Of a stretch of DNA of 64,000 nt, positions 45,161-54,400 are shown in pieces; within the stretch, counting starts at the first letter, position 1; each line of letters opens with the position of its first letter. The translations under genes and the position numbers were made by a program. The notes under the pieces are model-generated. The model was not told the DNA's origin. It did not search any database and saw only the letters and a list, made by a program, of their open reading frames with translations. Source of the stretch: CAJXYS01 sp913063035 (GTDB lineage: Bacteria > Pseudomonadota > Alphaproteobacteria > Rhodobacterales > Rhodobacteraceae); contig NZ_JBOCEG010000005.1 of NCBI RefSeq assembly GCF_050586465.1, forward strand, positions 248,001 through 312,000, read 5' to 3'.

Positions 45161-45769
45161 CTAATCTTTGGGCTCGTATACCAGCTTCACGCCATCCTTG
45201 AAAACCAGAACGTATCCGCCCTGCCCCGGACCCGGCCCGGCCACCAGCATCCGGCCCGCCGTCAGCCGTCCCGGGGGGCCGTCGGCGGCGACGTTGCCGG
45301 TCGCCTCCATCCGGGTCTGGTCGAGGCGGGCGGCCATGCTGTCGGCGGTGATGCGGTACCCCGTGCTGGTATCGATCCGGACGCCGCCGTCCAGTGCAAG
45401 GCTCTCGGTGCTGGTGCGCAGCGTCCCGGTCGCCGCGGTGAAGTCGAACCGCACGCCGCCCGGAGCCGCGTAGCGTCCCGCGATGTCGCTGGCCGAGACC
45501 TTTCCGGGATCGTCCGCGTCCGGGGCGATGCTTTGGGCCCGCACCTCGAGCGCCGCGCCGTCCTCGGTCAAGCCGGCATAGCGGGGCGCGCCCATCCGTT
45601 CGCCGCGCGCGAGTTCCTCGAGCTCGACTTCGGAAAATGGCAGCTCTCCGGGGCCGGTCCGTTCCTCGGAAAAGAGGAACAGGGTCGCGAGCAGGCCGAG
45701 GGCCAGCATTGGCAGCAGGATCTTCGACCAGTAGACGAAGCGAGAATACGTGTTGTCGCGGCCGGCCAT
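45161..45769 (-). CDS. lptC: LPS export membrane protein LptC
   Basis: A 202-residue inner-membrane anchored protein. MAGRDNTYSRFVYWSKILLPMLALGLLATLFLFS gives one N-terminal transmembrane helix (about 17-34). The periplasmic remainder is a beta-jellyroll (IDTSTGYRITADSMAARLDQTRMEATGNV). The start ATG 45769 is preferred over an 11-codon extension. It accepts LPS from LptFGB and passes it to LptA. Gap of four bases to kdsD. Confidence 0.9.
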   Translation of the reverse strand: MAGRDNTYSRFVYWSKILLPMLALGLLATLFLFSEERTGPGELPFSEVELEELARGERMGAPRYAGLTEDGAALEVRAQSIAPDADDPGKVSASDIAGRYAAPGGVRFDFTAATGTLRTSTESLALDGGVRIDTSTGYRITADSMAARLDQTRMEATGNVAADGPPGRLTAGRMLVAGPGPGQGGYVLVFKDGVKLVYEPKD

Positions 45770-45773
45770 CGGC

Positions 45774-46751
45774 CTAGACCACGCCGGCCCGCAGGCAGTC
45801 ATGGATGTGGATCAGCCCCTCGGCCGGGCTGCCATCCCCCGCCCCGGTGACGAAAAGACAGGTGATCTTGTAGCGGTTCATCAGCGCCACCGCCTCTTCG
45901 GCCAGCTGGTCCGGGGCGATGGTCAGGGGCGACCCGGTCATCACCTCGCCCGCGCGGCGTTCGAGCAGGCCGTCCATGTGCCGACGCAGGTCGCCGTCGG
46001 TGACGATCCCGGCCAGCGCGCCGTCCGCCTCGGTCACGCCCACGACGCCGAAGCCCTTCTGGCTCATTTCCAGCAGCGCTTCGGTCATCGGCGTGTCGCG
46101 CGTCACGAGGGGCAGTTCGTCGGCCGGGTGCATGAGGTCGCCCACCTTGGCCAGCCGCGCGCCGAGCTTGCCGCCGGGGTGGAACTCGCGGAAATCGGCC
46201 GGGGTAAAGCGGCGGTGTTCCATCAGCGCCACCGCCAGCGCGTCGCCCAGCGCCAGGGTCATGGTGGTCGAGGTGGTGGGTACGATGCCCTGGTCGCAGG
46301 CCTCCTCGGCCGGGGGCAGGACGATCGCCACGTCGGACTGGGCCAGCAGCGTGCTGCCCGCGCGGCTTGCCACGCCGATCAGCGGGATCGAGAAGCGGCG
46401 GGTATGCGCGATGATGTCGGCCAGTTCCGGCGTCTCGCCGGAGTTCGACAGGACCAGCGCCACGTCGCCCCGGGACAGCATGCCCAGATCGCCGTGGCTG
46501 GCCTCGGCGGGGTGGACGAAATGCGCCGGCGTCCCGGTCGAGGCCAGCGTCGCCGCGATCTTGCGGGCGATATGCCCCGACTTGCCCATGCCCGAAACGA
46601 TGATGCGGCCGTCGGCCTCGAGCATGGTCTCGACCGCCGCGACGAAGCTTTCGTCCAGCGCGTCGGCCAGCAGGTCCAGCGCATGGGCTTCGCGCGCCAC
46701 GACCCGGCGGCCGGCGGAGAGAAAGGCGTCCTTGTCCATGCGCTTGAGCAT
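45774..46751 (-). CDS. kdsD: Arabinose-5-phosphate isomerase (KdsD/KpsF)
   Basis: A 325-residue isomerase converting ribulose-5-phosphate to arabinose-5-phosphate, the precursor of Kdo. The SIS domain contains GMGKSGHIARKIAATLASTGTPAHFVHPAEASHGDLGM and SNSGET. Two CBS domains follow (from about 200: DLMHPADELPLV, and GEVMTGSPLTIA). ATG 46751 or ATG 46739 are possible starts. Operon with the lpt genes links Kdo supply to LPS export. Confidence 0.95.
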   Translation of the reverse strand: MLKRMDKDAFLSAGRRVVAREAHALDLLADALDESFVAAVETMLEADGRIIVSGMGKSGHIARKIAATLASTGTPAHFVHPAEASHGDLGMLSRGDVALVLSNSGETPELADIIAHTRRFSIPLIGVASRAGSTLLAQSDVAIVLPPAEEACDQGIVPTTSTTMTLALGDALAVALMEHRRFTPADFREFHPGGKLGARLAKVGDLMHPADELPLVTRDTPMTEALLEMSQKGFGVVGVTEADGALAGIVTDGDLRRHMDGLLERRAGEVMTGSPLTIAPDQLAEEAVALMNRYKITCLFVTGAGDGSPAEGLIHIHDCLRAGVV

Positions 46752-46760
46752 AGCCCCTAT

Positions 46761-47378
46761 CTAGTGGGCGAAAATGTCGATTTCCGGCCAGCCGGCGAGA
46801 TCCAGCCGAGCGCGGGTCGGAAGGAAGTCGAAACAGGCCTGCGCCAGGTCCGTGCGCCCCTCGCGCGCCAGGCGCGCGTCGAGCTCGGCTTTCAGCCGGT
46901 GCAGGTGCAGGACGTCCGACGCCGCGTAGTCGAGCTGCGCCTCGGAAAGCGTTTCCGCGCCCCAGTCGGAGCTTTGTTGCTGCTTGGAGATGTCGACCGA
47001 CAGCAGTTCCTGCAACAGGAACTTCAGGCCGTGGCGGTCGGTGTAGGTGCGGATCAGCTTGGATGCGATCTTGGTGCAGTAGACCGGGGCGGTCAGAACG
47101 CCGAACGCCTGGAGAAGCATGGCGATGTCGAAGCGCCCGAAGTGAAAGAGCTTCAGCACCTCGGGATCGGCCAGCATCCGGGTCAGGTTCGGCGCCGCGG
47201 TCTGGCCCCTGGCGATCTGCACCAGGTGCGCGTCGCCGTCACCGCCGGACATCTGCACCACGCAGAGCCGGTCGCGATGCGGGTTCAGCCCCATGCTTTC
47301 GCAGTCGATGGCGACGACCGGCCCCAGATCGAGACCGTCCGGCAGGTCGCCCTGATACAAGTGGTTTGCCACGTCCAT
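46761..47378 (-). CDS. rnd: Ribonuclease D-like 3'-5' exonuclease
   Basis: A 205-residue DEDDy exonuclease lacking the HRDC domain of E. coli RNase D, so a short form. AIDCESMGL gives D and E of Exo I, FHFGRFDIAML gives the Exo II Asp, and YAASDVLHLH gives Exo III with Tyr. ATG 47378. Nine bases upstream of kdsD, the first gene of that unit; the short version is common in Rhodobacterales. Confidence 0.9.
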   Translation of the reverse strand: MDVANHLYQGDLPDGLDLGPVVAIDCESMGLNPHRDRLCVVQMSGGDGDAHLVQIARGQTAAPNLTRMLADPEVLKLFHFGRFDIAMLLQAFGVLTAPVYCTKIASKLIRTYTDRHGLKFLLQELLSVDISKQQQSSDWGAETLSEAQLDYAASDVLHLHRLKAELDARLAREGRTDLAQACFDFLPTRARLDLAGWPEIDIFAH

Positions 47379-47609
47379 CCCTTTCTGTCGCCGCGTGGCG
47401 GTGGGATCAGGCACCGCAGGCGGCACCGTCACGGCCCCGCCGGTGCTTATCCAATCCGCCCGCCCCTGTTCAAGGCTTTTCCCTGCGCGCCGCGGCGCGC
47501 CCTGCGCGGCGATGACGCGTCCGGGGCGGCCGGACCGTGGTGCACCTGCGGCGCGGCGTTTCGAAAATCACACCGGAAAATATGTCGAAGTGAGCGCTAT
47601 ACACTCTTA

Positions 47610-47736
47610 TTGGGAAGGGAATTTCAGGCTGGAATTTGCGAAAACGAAGGCCGTCGGCATTCCCCTGCATGTTGGCATGACCGTTGACCACCGGTCAAAA
47701 GGCGCCCGGCAATTCCCTCGCCCGGGCGTCTTTTTT
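47610..47736 (+). ncRNA. Candidate small RNA ending in an intrinsic terminator
   Basis: No gene lies upstream on the plus strand, yet there is a strong plus-strand terminator at 47697-47736, preceded by a perfect 6-bp hairpin (TTGACC-ACC-GGTCAA). TATACA at 47598-47603 could be a -10, but no good -35 was found. The 5' end given is a guess. Inferred only from structure. Confidence 0.35.
47697..47736 (+). terminator. Strong intrinsic terminator (plus strand)
   Basis: CGCCCGG (47703-47709) pairs with CCGGGCG (47722-47728), extended by G-U and A-T pairs outward, with a 12-nt loop and TTTTTT at 47731-47736. It is the clearest terminator in the window, though no annotated gene precedes it on this strand. 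Confidence 0.85.
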
Positions 47737-48015
47737 CATGACCCTCTGGCGACGCGACCACCGTGCCGCATGGCCCGCGCCGAGCCCCGACCCCCTTTCC
47801 ACAAAGGGTTCGCGGCCCGGTATCTTATAGGTGTGCCCCTCACCCTATTACCGTCTGGCAGGATATTTGCCGCTGGCTATTGTCGTTCGAGTTATCGATG
47901 CGACAGAATCGAGTAGAAGACCGGCCGGTATCCGGCCATGAAAACAAAAATTATTGAGGCAGTGTCGCCGGACGAATTTTGCAGGGACAGGACTGCTGTA
48001 AGTCTGGAGAGACGC

Positions 48016-48648
48016 GTGATTGAAGTTTATGTCGTTTGCGACAGCCCGTTTACGCGGGCGGGCGTTCAGCATTCCGTATCGAGCTTGGGCGACTTCGCGG
48101 TCGTCGGTGCGTCCGGCATGTCCGATGCCACCGTCGCCGAGATCGCCGTGCTTGCGCCCGATGTCGTTGTTCTGGACATTTGCGGCAGCACGGCCCCCAA
48201 GGCGCCGATCAACCGTATCCGCCGGGCCTGCGAGCGCACGCGGGTCGTGGCGATCTGCAATTGCGAGTCGGTGGATCTCGCGGTGAAGGCGCTCGACGCC
48301 GGTGCCGCGGGGATCCTGACCGTGGCCAGCGAAGTGACCGAGCTGCGCAGCGCGATCCGGCGCGCGATGCAGGGCGACAATTACGTCGAGCCCGACATCG
48401 CCGTTCGCATCTTCGACCATCTGCGCCAGACCGAGAAGCTGCGCAAGGAGGCCGAGCAAATGCGGCTCACGCTGCGCGAGGAGCAGGTCGTCGGCTGCCT
48501 CATGGAAGGCATGACCAACCGCCAGATCGCAGAAAAGCTGGCGATCAGCGAGAAGACGGTCAAGCATTATGTCGGCACGCTCAAGGGCAAGTTCTGCGCC
48601 GCCAACCGTCTCGAGATCGTCCTTCATGCCCAGCGGCTGTCTCTCTGA
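48016..48648 (+). CDS. LuxR/NarL-family response regulator with atypical receiver
   Basis: A 210-residue regulator. GTG 48016 is chosen because GGAGAG (48006-48011) precedes it; ATG 47938 lacks a site. The receiver has acidic D9 (VVCDSPFTRAG), where the usual second acidic residue is Cys8, and the acceptor D54 (VVVLDICG). The usual Lys after GAAG is replaced (GILTVAS), so phosphorylation may be weak. The C-terminal LuxR helix-turn-helix is TLREEQVVGCLMEGMTNRQIAEKLAISEKTVKHYVGTLKGKF. It precedes the kinase gene and probably controls the peroxidase-secretion genes downstream. Confidence 0.85.
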   Translation: MIEVYVVCDSPFTRAGVQHSVSSLGDFAVVGASGMSDATVAEIAVLAPDVVVLDICGSTAPKAPINRIRRACERTRVVAICNCESVDLAVKALDAGAAGILTVASEVTELRSAIRRAMQGDNYVEPDIAVRIFDHLRQTEKLRKEAEQMRLTLREEQVVGCLMEGMTNRQIAEKLAISEKTVKHYVGTLKGKFCAANRLEIVLHAQRLSL

Positions 48649-48882
48649 GACGCCATGCGACGTCGCGACGGACGGATCCTCCCGGGCGAATGGGACCAAA
48701 GTCCCATGACCGGCCGGACCTTGGGCTCTTTCCCGGAAAGCCTCGTCCGGGCCAGCTGGCGGCCCGCACCGGCCGGCCGGGCGGGCCGGTTCCGGCGCAG
48801 CCTGCGCCGGGCGGATGGCACCGGCGGACCGGCGGGGACCTAGCGCCGTGAGGGCACGGCGCGCCTTTGGAGACGAACGACC
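48649..48882. promoter_or_regulatory. Regulatory region upstream of the histidine kinase gene
   Basis: 234 bp without a gene. It holds the inverted repeat TGGGAC-CAAA-GTCCCA at 48691-48706, GGACCTTGGG at 48716-48725, and a GGGGACCTAG at 48835-48844. Related short motifs occur upstream of the giant peroxidase gene and of the transporter. The remainder is very GC-rich with CCGGCC repeats. Confidence 0.4.
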
Positions 48883-50745
48883 ATGCAGAACGCGACGATC
48901 GACACGGCCGGGGCCGCGCCCGCAGGCGGCGGGGCCGTCCGGGGGCCTCTCGGCGCACTGAGGCGGGTGTTCTGGCCCTTGCAGAGACAGGTGGCGCTGG
49001 CGTTCTGCCTGTCCATCCTCATGGTGACGGCCGCGCTTCAGTTCTGGAATTACCGCACCTTCTTCGCGACCGAACTCGAGCGTACCGAGGAGAAACATCT
49101 CGTCATCGCCGAGAACCTCTCGCTGTCGCTCTCGCGGTACATCAACGATGTCGCCCGCGTCTTCCTGCACACCCAGACCGAACTGGCGATGGACGCGCCC
49201 GATGGGCCGAGCTTCCAGTTCATGCAGGATTTCGATCTCGACGCGGTCGCGATCCTGTCGGCAGGCAACACGGTCGAGTCGTTCTATTCCGTCGACGGGG
49301 CCCTGATCGGGCTGCCGGGCGAGTTCGTGCTCGAAAGCCTGCGGATCGGCGCGAACCGGGCGCTCGGCGGGGTCCAGGTGTCGGACGTGCAGTCCATCGG
49401 CGGGAAACGCTATCTCGTGTTGGGGTATCGCCTGTCCGGGGACCGTCTCGCGATCGGCTACCTGAACCTGCGCTACGTCAAGGAGGTTCAGCAGCGGATC
49501 TCGTTCGGCGAACTCGGACACTCGGCGATCTTCGACCACACGGGGCGGGCGCTTGCGCATCCCTCGCCACGGATCGAGGCGAACATGATGGACGCGTCCG
49601 GGATCCCGATCGTGTCGCGCATGCTGAACCGGGAAACCGGCGTGGACCAGTTCTATTCCCCGCCCATGGATGCCGACATGATCGCGGGGTTCACTTTCGT
49701 GCCCGAAACGGGCTGGGCCGTGATGGTGCCGCAGCCGGTGCGCGAGCTGTCCGACGCGGTCAATCGCAGCCTTCTGCAAACCTACGCCATCGCGATCCTC
49801 GCCGCCCTGATCGTGGGTTTCATCGGCTGGCAGATCGCGCGCGGCATGGTGCGCCCGATCCGGCATTTCACCACGCTCGGCTCGCGCATCGCGGCCGGCG
49901 ATTACGACGTGAAGCTGCCGGACCGGGAAGGCTCTTCGGCCGAGATGTCGATGCTGAACGAGGCGCTGAAGAACATGGTCGGCAAGGTGCGCGCCTCCGA
50001 CGCGCGGCTGCGCGAGGCCCTGCGGCTGGAGGAAGAGGAAAACCTTCGCAAGAGCGAGTTCATCGCCATCGCCAGCCACGAGTTGCGCACGCCCCTCAAC
50101 GGGGTGATGGGGATGCTTACCGTGTGCCGGGAATACAGCACCTCCGACGAGATCGCCAATTACCTCACCGTCGCGCAAAGCTCCGCGGGCCAGCTGAACG
50201 GAATCGTCGACGAGATGGTGCTCTATGCGGAGGGCGAGCTGGACCAGATCACCGTGCAGCCGGCCCCCTTCGACCTGGCGCGCGAGATGTCGGGCCAGGC
50301 GCTGATCTTCGAGGAAGAGGCCGGCAAAGCCGGGCTCGGCTTTACCTACGCGGGGCCGAAGCCCGATCCCGGCGCGATCGAGACCGACCGGAACCGCGTG
50401 ATGCAGATCCTGTCGAACATCGTGTCGAACGCGATCAAGTACACCGAGGACGGCAGCGTGGGCCTTGTCGTCCGGGTCGATCGCGACGCGGATGGCGGCC
50501 GGCCCTGGCTGCATTTGCAGGTGACGGATACCGGCATCGGGATCGACCCGCGGGAAATCGGCCGGATCTTCGAGCCCTTCCACCAGCTCGACACCTCCTT
50601 TGCGCGCAGTCACCGCGGTCTCGGGATCGGCCTCTCGGTGGCCAGGAACATCGCCCGCAGCCTCGGGGGCACGATCACCTGCGAGAGCGAGAAGAACGTG
50701 GGAACAAAATTTGATGTTCACATACCGATCAAGATGCAATCATAG
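48883..50745 (+). CDS. Membrane sensor histidine kinase
   Basis: A 620-residue sensor. Two membrane helices, about 37-55 and 297-319, enclose a periplasmic region of about 240 residues resembling a double-CACHE sensor (YINDVARVFLHTQTELAMD, GFTFVPETGWAVMVPQPV). A HAMP-like linker follows (GMVRPIRHFTTLGSRIAAGDYDVKLP), then HisKA with H399 in IASHELRTPLNGVMGML, and HATPase with QILSNIVSNAIKY, DTGIGIDP and GLGIGLSVARNIA. The ligand is unknown. It directly precedes the stand-alone receiver, the likely phosphoacceptor. Confidence 0.9.
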   Translation: MQNATIDTAGAAPAGGGAVRGPLGALRRVFWPLQRQVALAFCLSILMVTAALQFWNYRTFFATELERTEEKHLVIAENLSLSLSRYINDVARVFLHTQTELAMDAPDGPSFQFMQDFDLDAVAILSAGNTVESFYSVDGALIGLPGEFVLESLRIGANRALGGVQVSDVQSIGGKRYLVLGYRLSGDRLAIGYLNLRYVKEVQQRISFGELGHSAIFDHTGRALAHPSPRIEANMMDASGIPIVSRMLNRETGVDQFYSPPMDADMIAGFTFVPETGWAVMVPQPVRELSDAVNRSLLQTYAIAILAALIVGFIGWQIARGMVRPIRHFTTLGSRIAAGDYDVKLPDREGSSAEMSMLNEALKNMVGKVRASDARLREALRLEEEENLRKSEFIAIASHELRTPLNGVMGMLTVCREYSTSDEIANYLTVAQSSAGQLNGIVDEMVLYAEGELDQITVQPAPFDLAREMSGQALIFEEEAGKAGLGFTYAGPKPDPGAIETDRNRVMQILSNIVSNAIKYTEDGSVGLVVRVDRDADGGRPWLHLQVTDTGIGIDPREIGRIFEPFHQLDTSFARSHRGLGIGLSVARNIARSLGGTITCESEKNVGTKFDVHIPIKMQS

Positions 50746-50779
50746 GCGCCCGGGAGACCTCCGACGGAAGGGCGACAGC

Positions 50780-51181
50780 TTGGGTGTTGGCAGCAAGATC
50801 CTCGTGGTCGACGACGACCCGACCAACCGCTTGGTCGTGCGGCTGCTGATGGAAAAGCGCGGCTACGAAGTGCTCGAGGCCGAAGGCGGACAGGCGGCGC
50901 TGACCATCTTTGACCAAGAGGGCGCGGATGTCGTGCTGATGGATCTCAGCATGCCGGGCATGGACGGCTTCGAGGCGACACGCCGTCTGCGCGCCGACTC
51001 CCCGGCCGGCGCGCGGGTGCCGATCATCGCGCTGACCGCGCATACCACGCGGGACGAACAGGACCGCTGTTTCGAAAACGGCATGAACGGCTTCCTGCCC
51101 AAGCCGTTCGATTCGAAGCGGGCCGAAAGCCTGCTGTCGCTTCTCGACTTCGAGAGCGGGTCCGGCGGCAAGCCCAGCTGA
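50780..51181 (+). CDS. Single-domain CheY-like response regulator
   Basis: A 133-residue receiver. The start TTG 50780 is favoured by GAAGGG upstream; an ATG at 50714 would overlap the kinase. Acidic pocket D11-D13 (VVDDDP), acceptor D55 (VLMDLSMPGMDG), T86 (ALTAH) and K108 (LPKPF) are all intact, so phosphotransfer should work. No output domain follows, so it may relay to the LuxR-type regulator or another protein. A hairpin terminator follows at 51203. Confidence 0.88.
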   Translation: MGVGSKILVVDDDPTNRLVVRLLMEKRGYEVLEAEGGQAALTIFDQEGADVVLMDLSMPGMDGFEATRRLRADSPAGARVPIIALTAHTTRDEQDRCFENGMNGFLPKPFDSKRAESLLSLLDFESGSGGKPS

Positions 51182-51202
51182 CCGGTCCCTGATCCTTTCG
51201 AG

Positions 51203-51230
51203 AGGGCCCGCGGTTTCGATCGCGGGCCCT
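51203..51230 (+). terminator. Hairpin after the receiver gene
   Basis: A perfect 10-bp stem, AGGGCCCGCG and CGCGGGCCCT, with an 8-nt loop, 21 bases after the stop. The T-tract is weak (TTCGATTCC), so it may slow rather than stop RNA polymerase. Confidence 0.6.
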
Positions 51231-51264
51231 TTCGATTCCGACCGGGCCCACCGGGCCGGGGCCG

Positions 51265-51303
51265 TGTCCGACTAAGGTCCGACAGGGCCGGGACCCAAAG
51301 TGC
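51265..51303. promoter_or_regulatory. Candidate operator upstream of the giant peroxidase gene
   Basis: CCGAC-TAAG-GTCCG (51268-51281), an imperfect dyad that contains CTAAGGTCC (complement GGACCTTAG), and GGGACCCAAAGTGC (51290-51303), similar to the GGGACCAAAGTCCC upstream of the kinase. Positioned about 120-160 bp before the giant gene, in the 243-bp gap. Confidence 0.35.
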
Positions 51304-51424
51304 GGGACGCGGTGCGACCGGGGCCGCATCCGCCCAAGCCTGATTTCACCCATCTTGGCGCCAATCGCGACGGGGCAACTGTGCCTTCCGTCGCCCGGAC
51401 AACCCGAAGCTGGAGAGCGTCAAG

Positions 51425-54400
51425 ATGGTTTACGTCAACACGAACGACCTGAAGCATATTCTGGAACAGATCCGCATCGCGGAGCAGCATGCCGCGGGGA
51501 CGCCCCTGGCCGAACTGGTCCCGGATCCCCTGCTGCCGCAAGGCCTGCGCCTCACCGATGGCTCGATGAACAACCTGACCCCCGGCCAGGAACGGTTCGG
51601 CGCCGCGGACGAGGTCATGCCGCGGCTGCTCGAGTCGACGCATCTGACGCAGCCCGCCGAGGCGCATCAGGCCGAGGCGAACATGCGCACCGGCCAGCCG
51701 ACGACCTACACGCAGACCTCCGGGTCGGTCTATGACTCCGAGCCGCGGGTGATCTCCAACCTCATCGCGGACCAGACGCTGTCCAACCCGGCCGCGGTCG
51801 CCGCGGCGCTGGGCCACGCCGGTCTCGCCGGGCAGGAGATGCTGACGGTCGCGAACGAGATCGTGCAGGCGCATCAGCGCGCCCTGGACACCCGGGCGGC
51901 CACCACGAATGCCGACCAGGCGCTGCAGCTGCAGCGCGAGACGCTTCAGGCAGCCGTGGATGCCATGACCTTGAGCCTGCAGTCCGCCGCCGCGGACGTC
52001 CGGACCAAGACCGAGGCCAAGACCGAGTCCGACCGGACGGTGACCGCGGCCGAGACGACGCTGGGCCAGGAAAGCGCGACCCTGATGGCCATGCAGACGA
52101 GCGGCACCGTCGGCGAAGCGCAGACGGCGCTGGAGACGGCGCAGGGTCTCATGACCGAGGCCGAGAACGCCCTGAACCGGGCCGAGTCCGACCTCGCCTC
52201 TGCGCGCTCGACCGCGGCCTCTGCACTTGCCATGCGCAACGCCAAGCAAGGCGAGATCGACGAGCTTGAAACCCGGAAAAAACAGGCGGACCAGGATCTG
52301 CTGGATGCGCAGGATCTCCTGTCGCGGGCCCGGACCACCCTGGCGGCCGAAACCGACAGCTCGGGCGACGTGATTGCGGCCGAGGGAGCCGTCGCCGCGG
52401 CCGAAGAGGCCGTCGGCCTGGCTGAGGCCGCGGTCGCGGACCTCGAGGGCCGTCTCGCGACGGCGCGCAGCGAACTCTCGACGCTCGACAGTGAGCTTGC
52501 GACGGCCGAGGCGGACGTGACCGCCGCCGAGGGGCGCCTCGCGGAGGCGCGGGATCTCGCGCTGCAAACGCAAGGCGAGCTGGACGCCGCGCAAGGCACC
52601 TACGACATCGAAGTCAACCAGGAAGGCGTGGCACGCGCGGCCTTCCTGAGCGTTTTCCTGGACGCGGACGCGACCTTCTCCGAGAAATCCGCGGCGGCGT
52701 CTGCGTGGACGATGGCGCGGAACGAGTTGGCGGATGCCGAATCGGCGCTTGCCACCGCCCGGGGCAACGACGAGGCGGCCGATGCCGAGGTGGTGACGCG
52801 CGAGAACGCGCTGGCCGACGCCCGCGATCTGGTCACCTCTCTGACCGGTCAGCGGGACGCTGCACGCGCCACGCGCGACGACCTTGACGGCCAGCTGACG
52901 ACTGCGAGGCAGGACCTTCAGGGCAAGAAGGCCACGCTGCAGGACGAGCAGGGGCGGCTCCAGACCGCGCAGGACAACAACGCGGCCTATGTGACGGCGC
53001 AAAGCGCGGTCCTGGCGGCAGAGACGGCCGTTCAGGAGGTTGAAAAAACCATCAGCGACCTGGAGTCGGCGCTCGTGACGGCCAATGGCGCGCTGCAGAC
53101 CCTTGAAAGCAACCTCATCGACGCGGATGCCGACGTAACCCGCCTCCAAGGTGTCGTGGAGACCGCCACCGCCGAGGTCGGCATGGCCGAGTCGGCCGTC
53201 ACGCAGGCACGCGGCGAATTGCAGGCGGCGCAGTCGGCTGACTCGGGCATGCTGGCCCAGATGATGGTCGTGGCCGAGGCGACGGCCGCCGTTCAGTCCG
53301 CGATGGACGCGGCCGCGCTGGCCGACAAGGAGCTTGCGACGGCAGAGGCCGCGCACGGCGAGATGGAGGCCAGCCTGACCGCGACATCCGCCGAGCTGTC
53401 CGCCCTCGATCAGCCCGGCGCCGCCGAAGCCGCCCTTGCCGCGGCCGAGGCTGCCGCGACCGAGGCGCAGACCGCGCTCGACACCCTGCTGGCGACCCAT
53501 GGCATCGAGATGGACGGCGAGAACGTCCTGCTTCCCGACGTGGCCCCGGACGAGGGCCTCTCGGCCCCCTACAACGCGTGGATGACGCTCTTCGGGCAGT
53601 TCTTCGATCACGGTCTGGACCTGGTCGAGAAAGGGGGCAGCGGCACCGTGTTCATCCCGCTGCAGCCCGATGATCCGCTCTACGATCCAGCATCGCAGAC
53701 CAATTTCATGGTGCTGACCCGCGCCACCAACCAGCCCGGCCCGGACGGGATGCTCGGCACCGCGGACGACATCCGCGAGCATGGCAACAAGACGACGCCC
53801 TGGGTCGACCAGAACCAGACCTACACCTCGCACCCCTCGCACCAGGTGTTCCTGCGCGAGTACGATTTCGCCGCCGACGGCACCCCCGTGTCGAACGGCT
53901 ACCTGCTGCACGGCGTCACCGGCGGCATGTCGACCTGGGGCGACGTGAAGGCCCAGGCGGCCGAGAAGCTCGGCATCCAGCTCAACGACAGCGATGTGCT
54001 GGACGGCCCGCTCCTGGCGACCGATCCCTATGGCAACTTCGTCCCGGGCCCGAACGGCCTGCCGCAGCTGGTCGTGCCGAACCCCGATTTCGGCACGGTC
54101 GACGGCGCCCCCGAGCACATCCTGGTCGAGGGTGACCTCGACACCCCGGTCGACGCGTCGCAGGCGGTCCGCAACGGGCATGCCTTCCTCGAGGATATCG
54201 CGCATGGGGCGGTGCCGGGCACCTTCACCAACCGGATGACCGGCGAAACCCTCGACAAGGCCGCGGATCCGGACTCCGACACCGGCAACGCGATCATCCC
54301 CAACCAGTTCGGTCAGAACGAGACCTACGACGACGAATTGCTGGATCGTCACTTCATCGCGGGCGACGGTCGCGGCAACGAGAACTTCGGCCTGACGGCG

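Larger units (their letters stand above)
47379..48015. other. Long intergenic region with terminator and candidate sRNA
   Basis: This 637-bp region between rnd (minus) and the regulator gene (plus) has no credible protein gene. The parts that can be named are a plus-strand terminator at 47697-47736, a hairpin TTGACC-ACC-GGTCAA at 47684-47698, an inverted repeat TTATAGGTG...CACCCTATTA at 47825-47850, and a GGCCGG-TAT-CCGGCC palindrome at 47922-47936. An in-frame ATG at 47938 would extend the regulator by 26 codons but has no ribosome-binding site. The segment from 47740 is AT-richer than the genes around it and probably carries the regulator promoter. Confidence 0.6.

Noticed and set aside
47938..48015. 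ATG start for the LuxR-type regulator
   Set aside because: It lacks a ribosome-binding site and adds 26 residues outside the receiver fold; GTG 48016 has GGAGAG.
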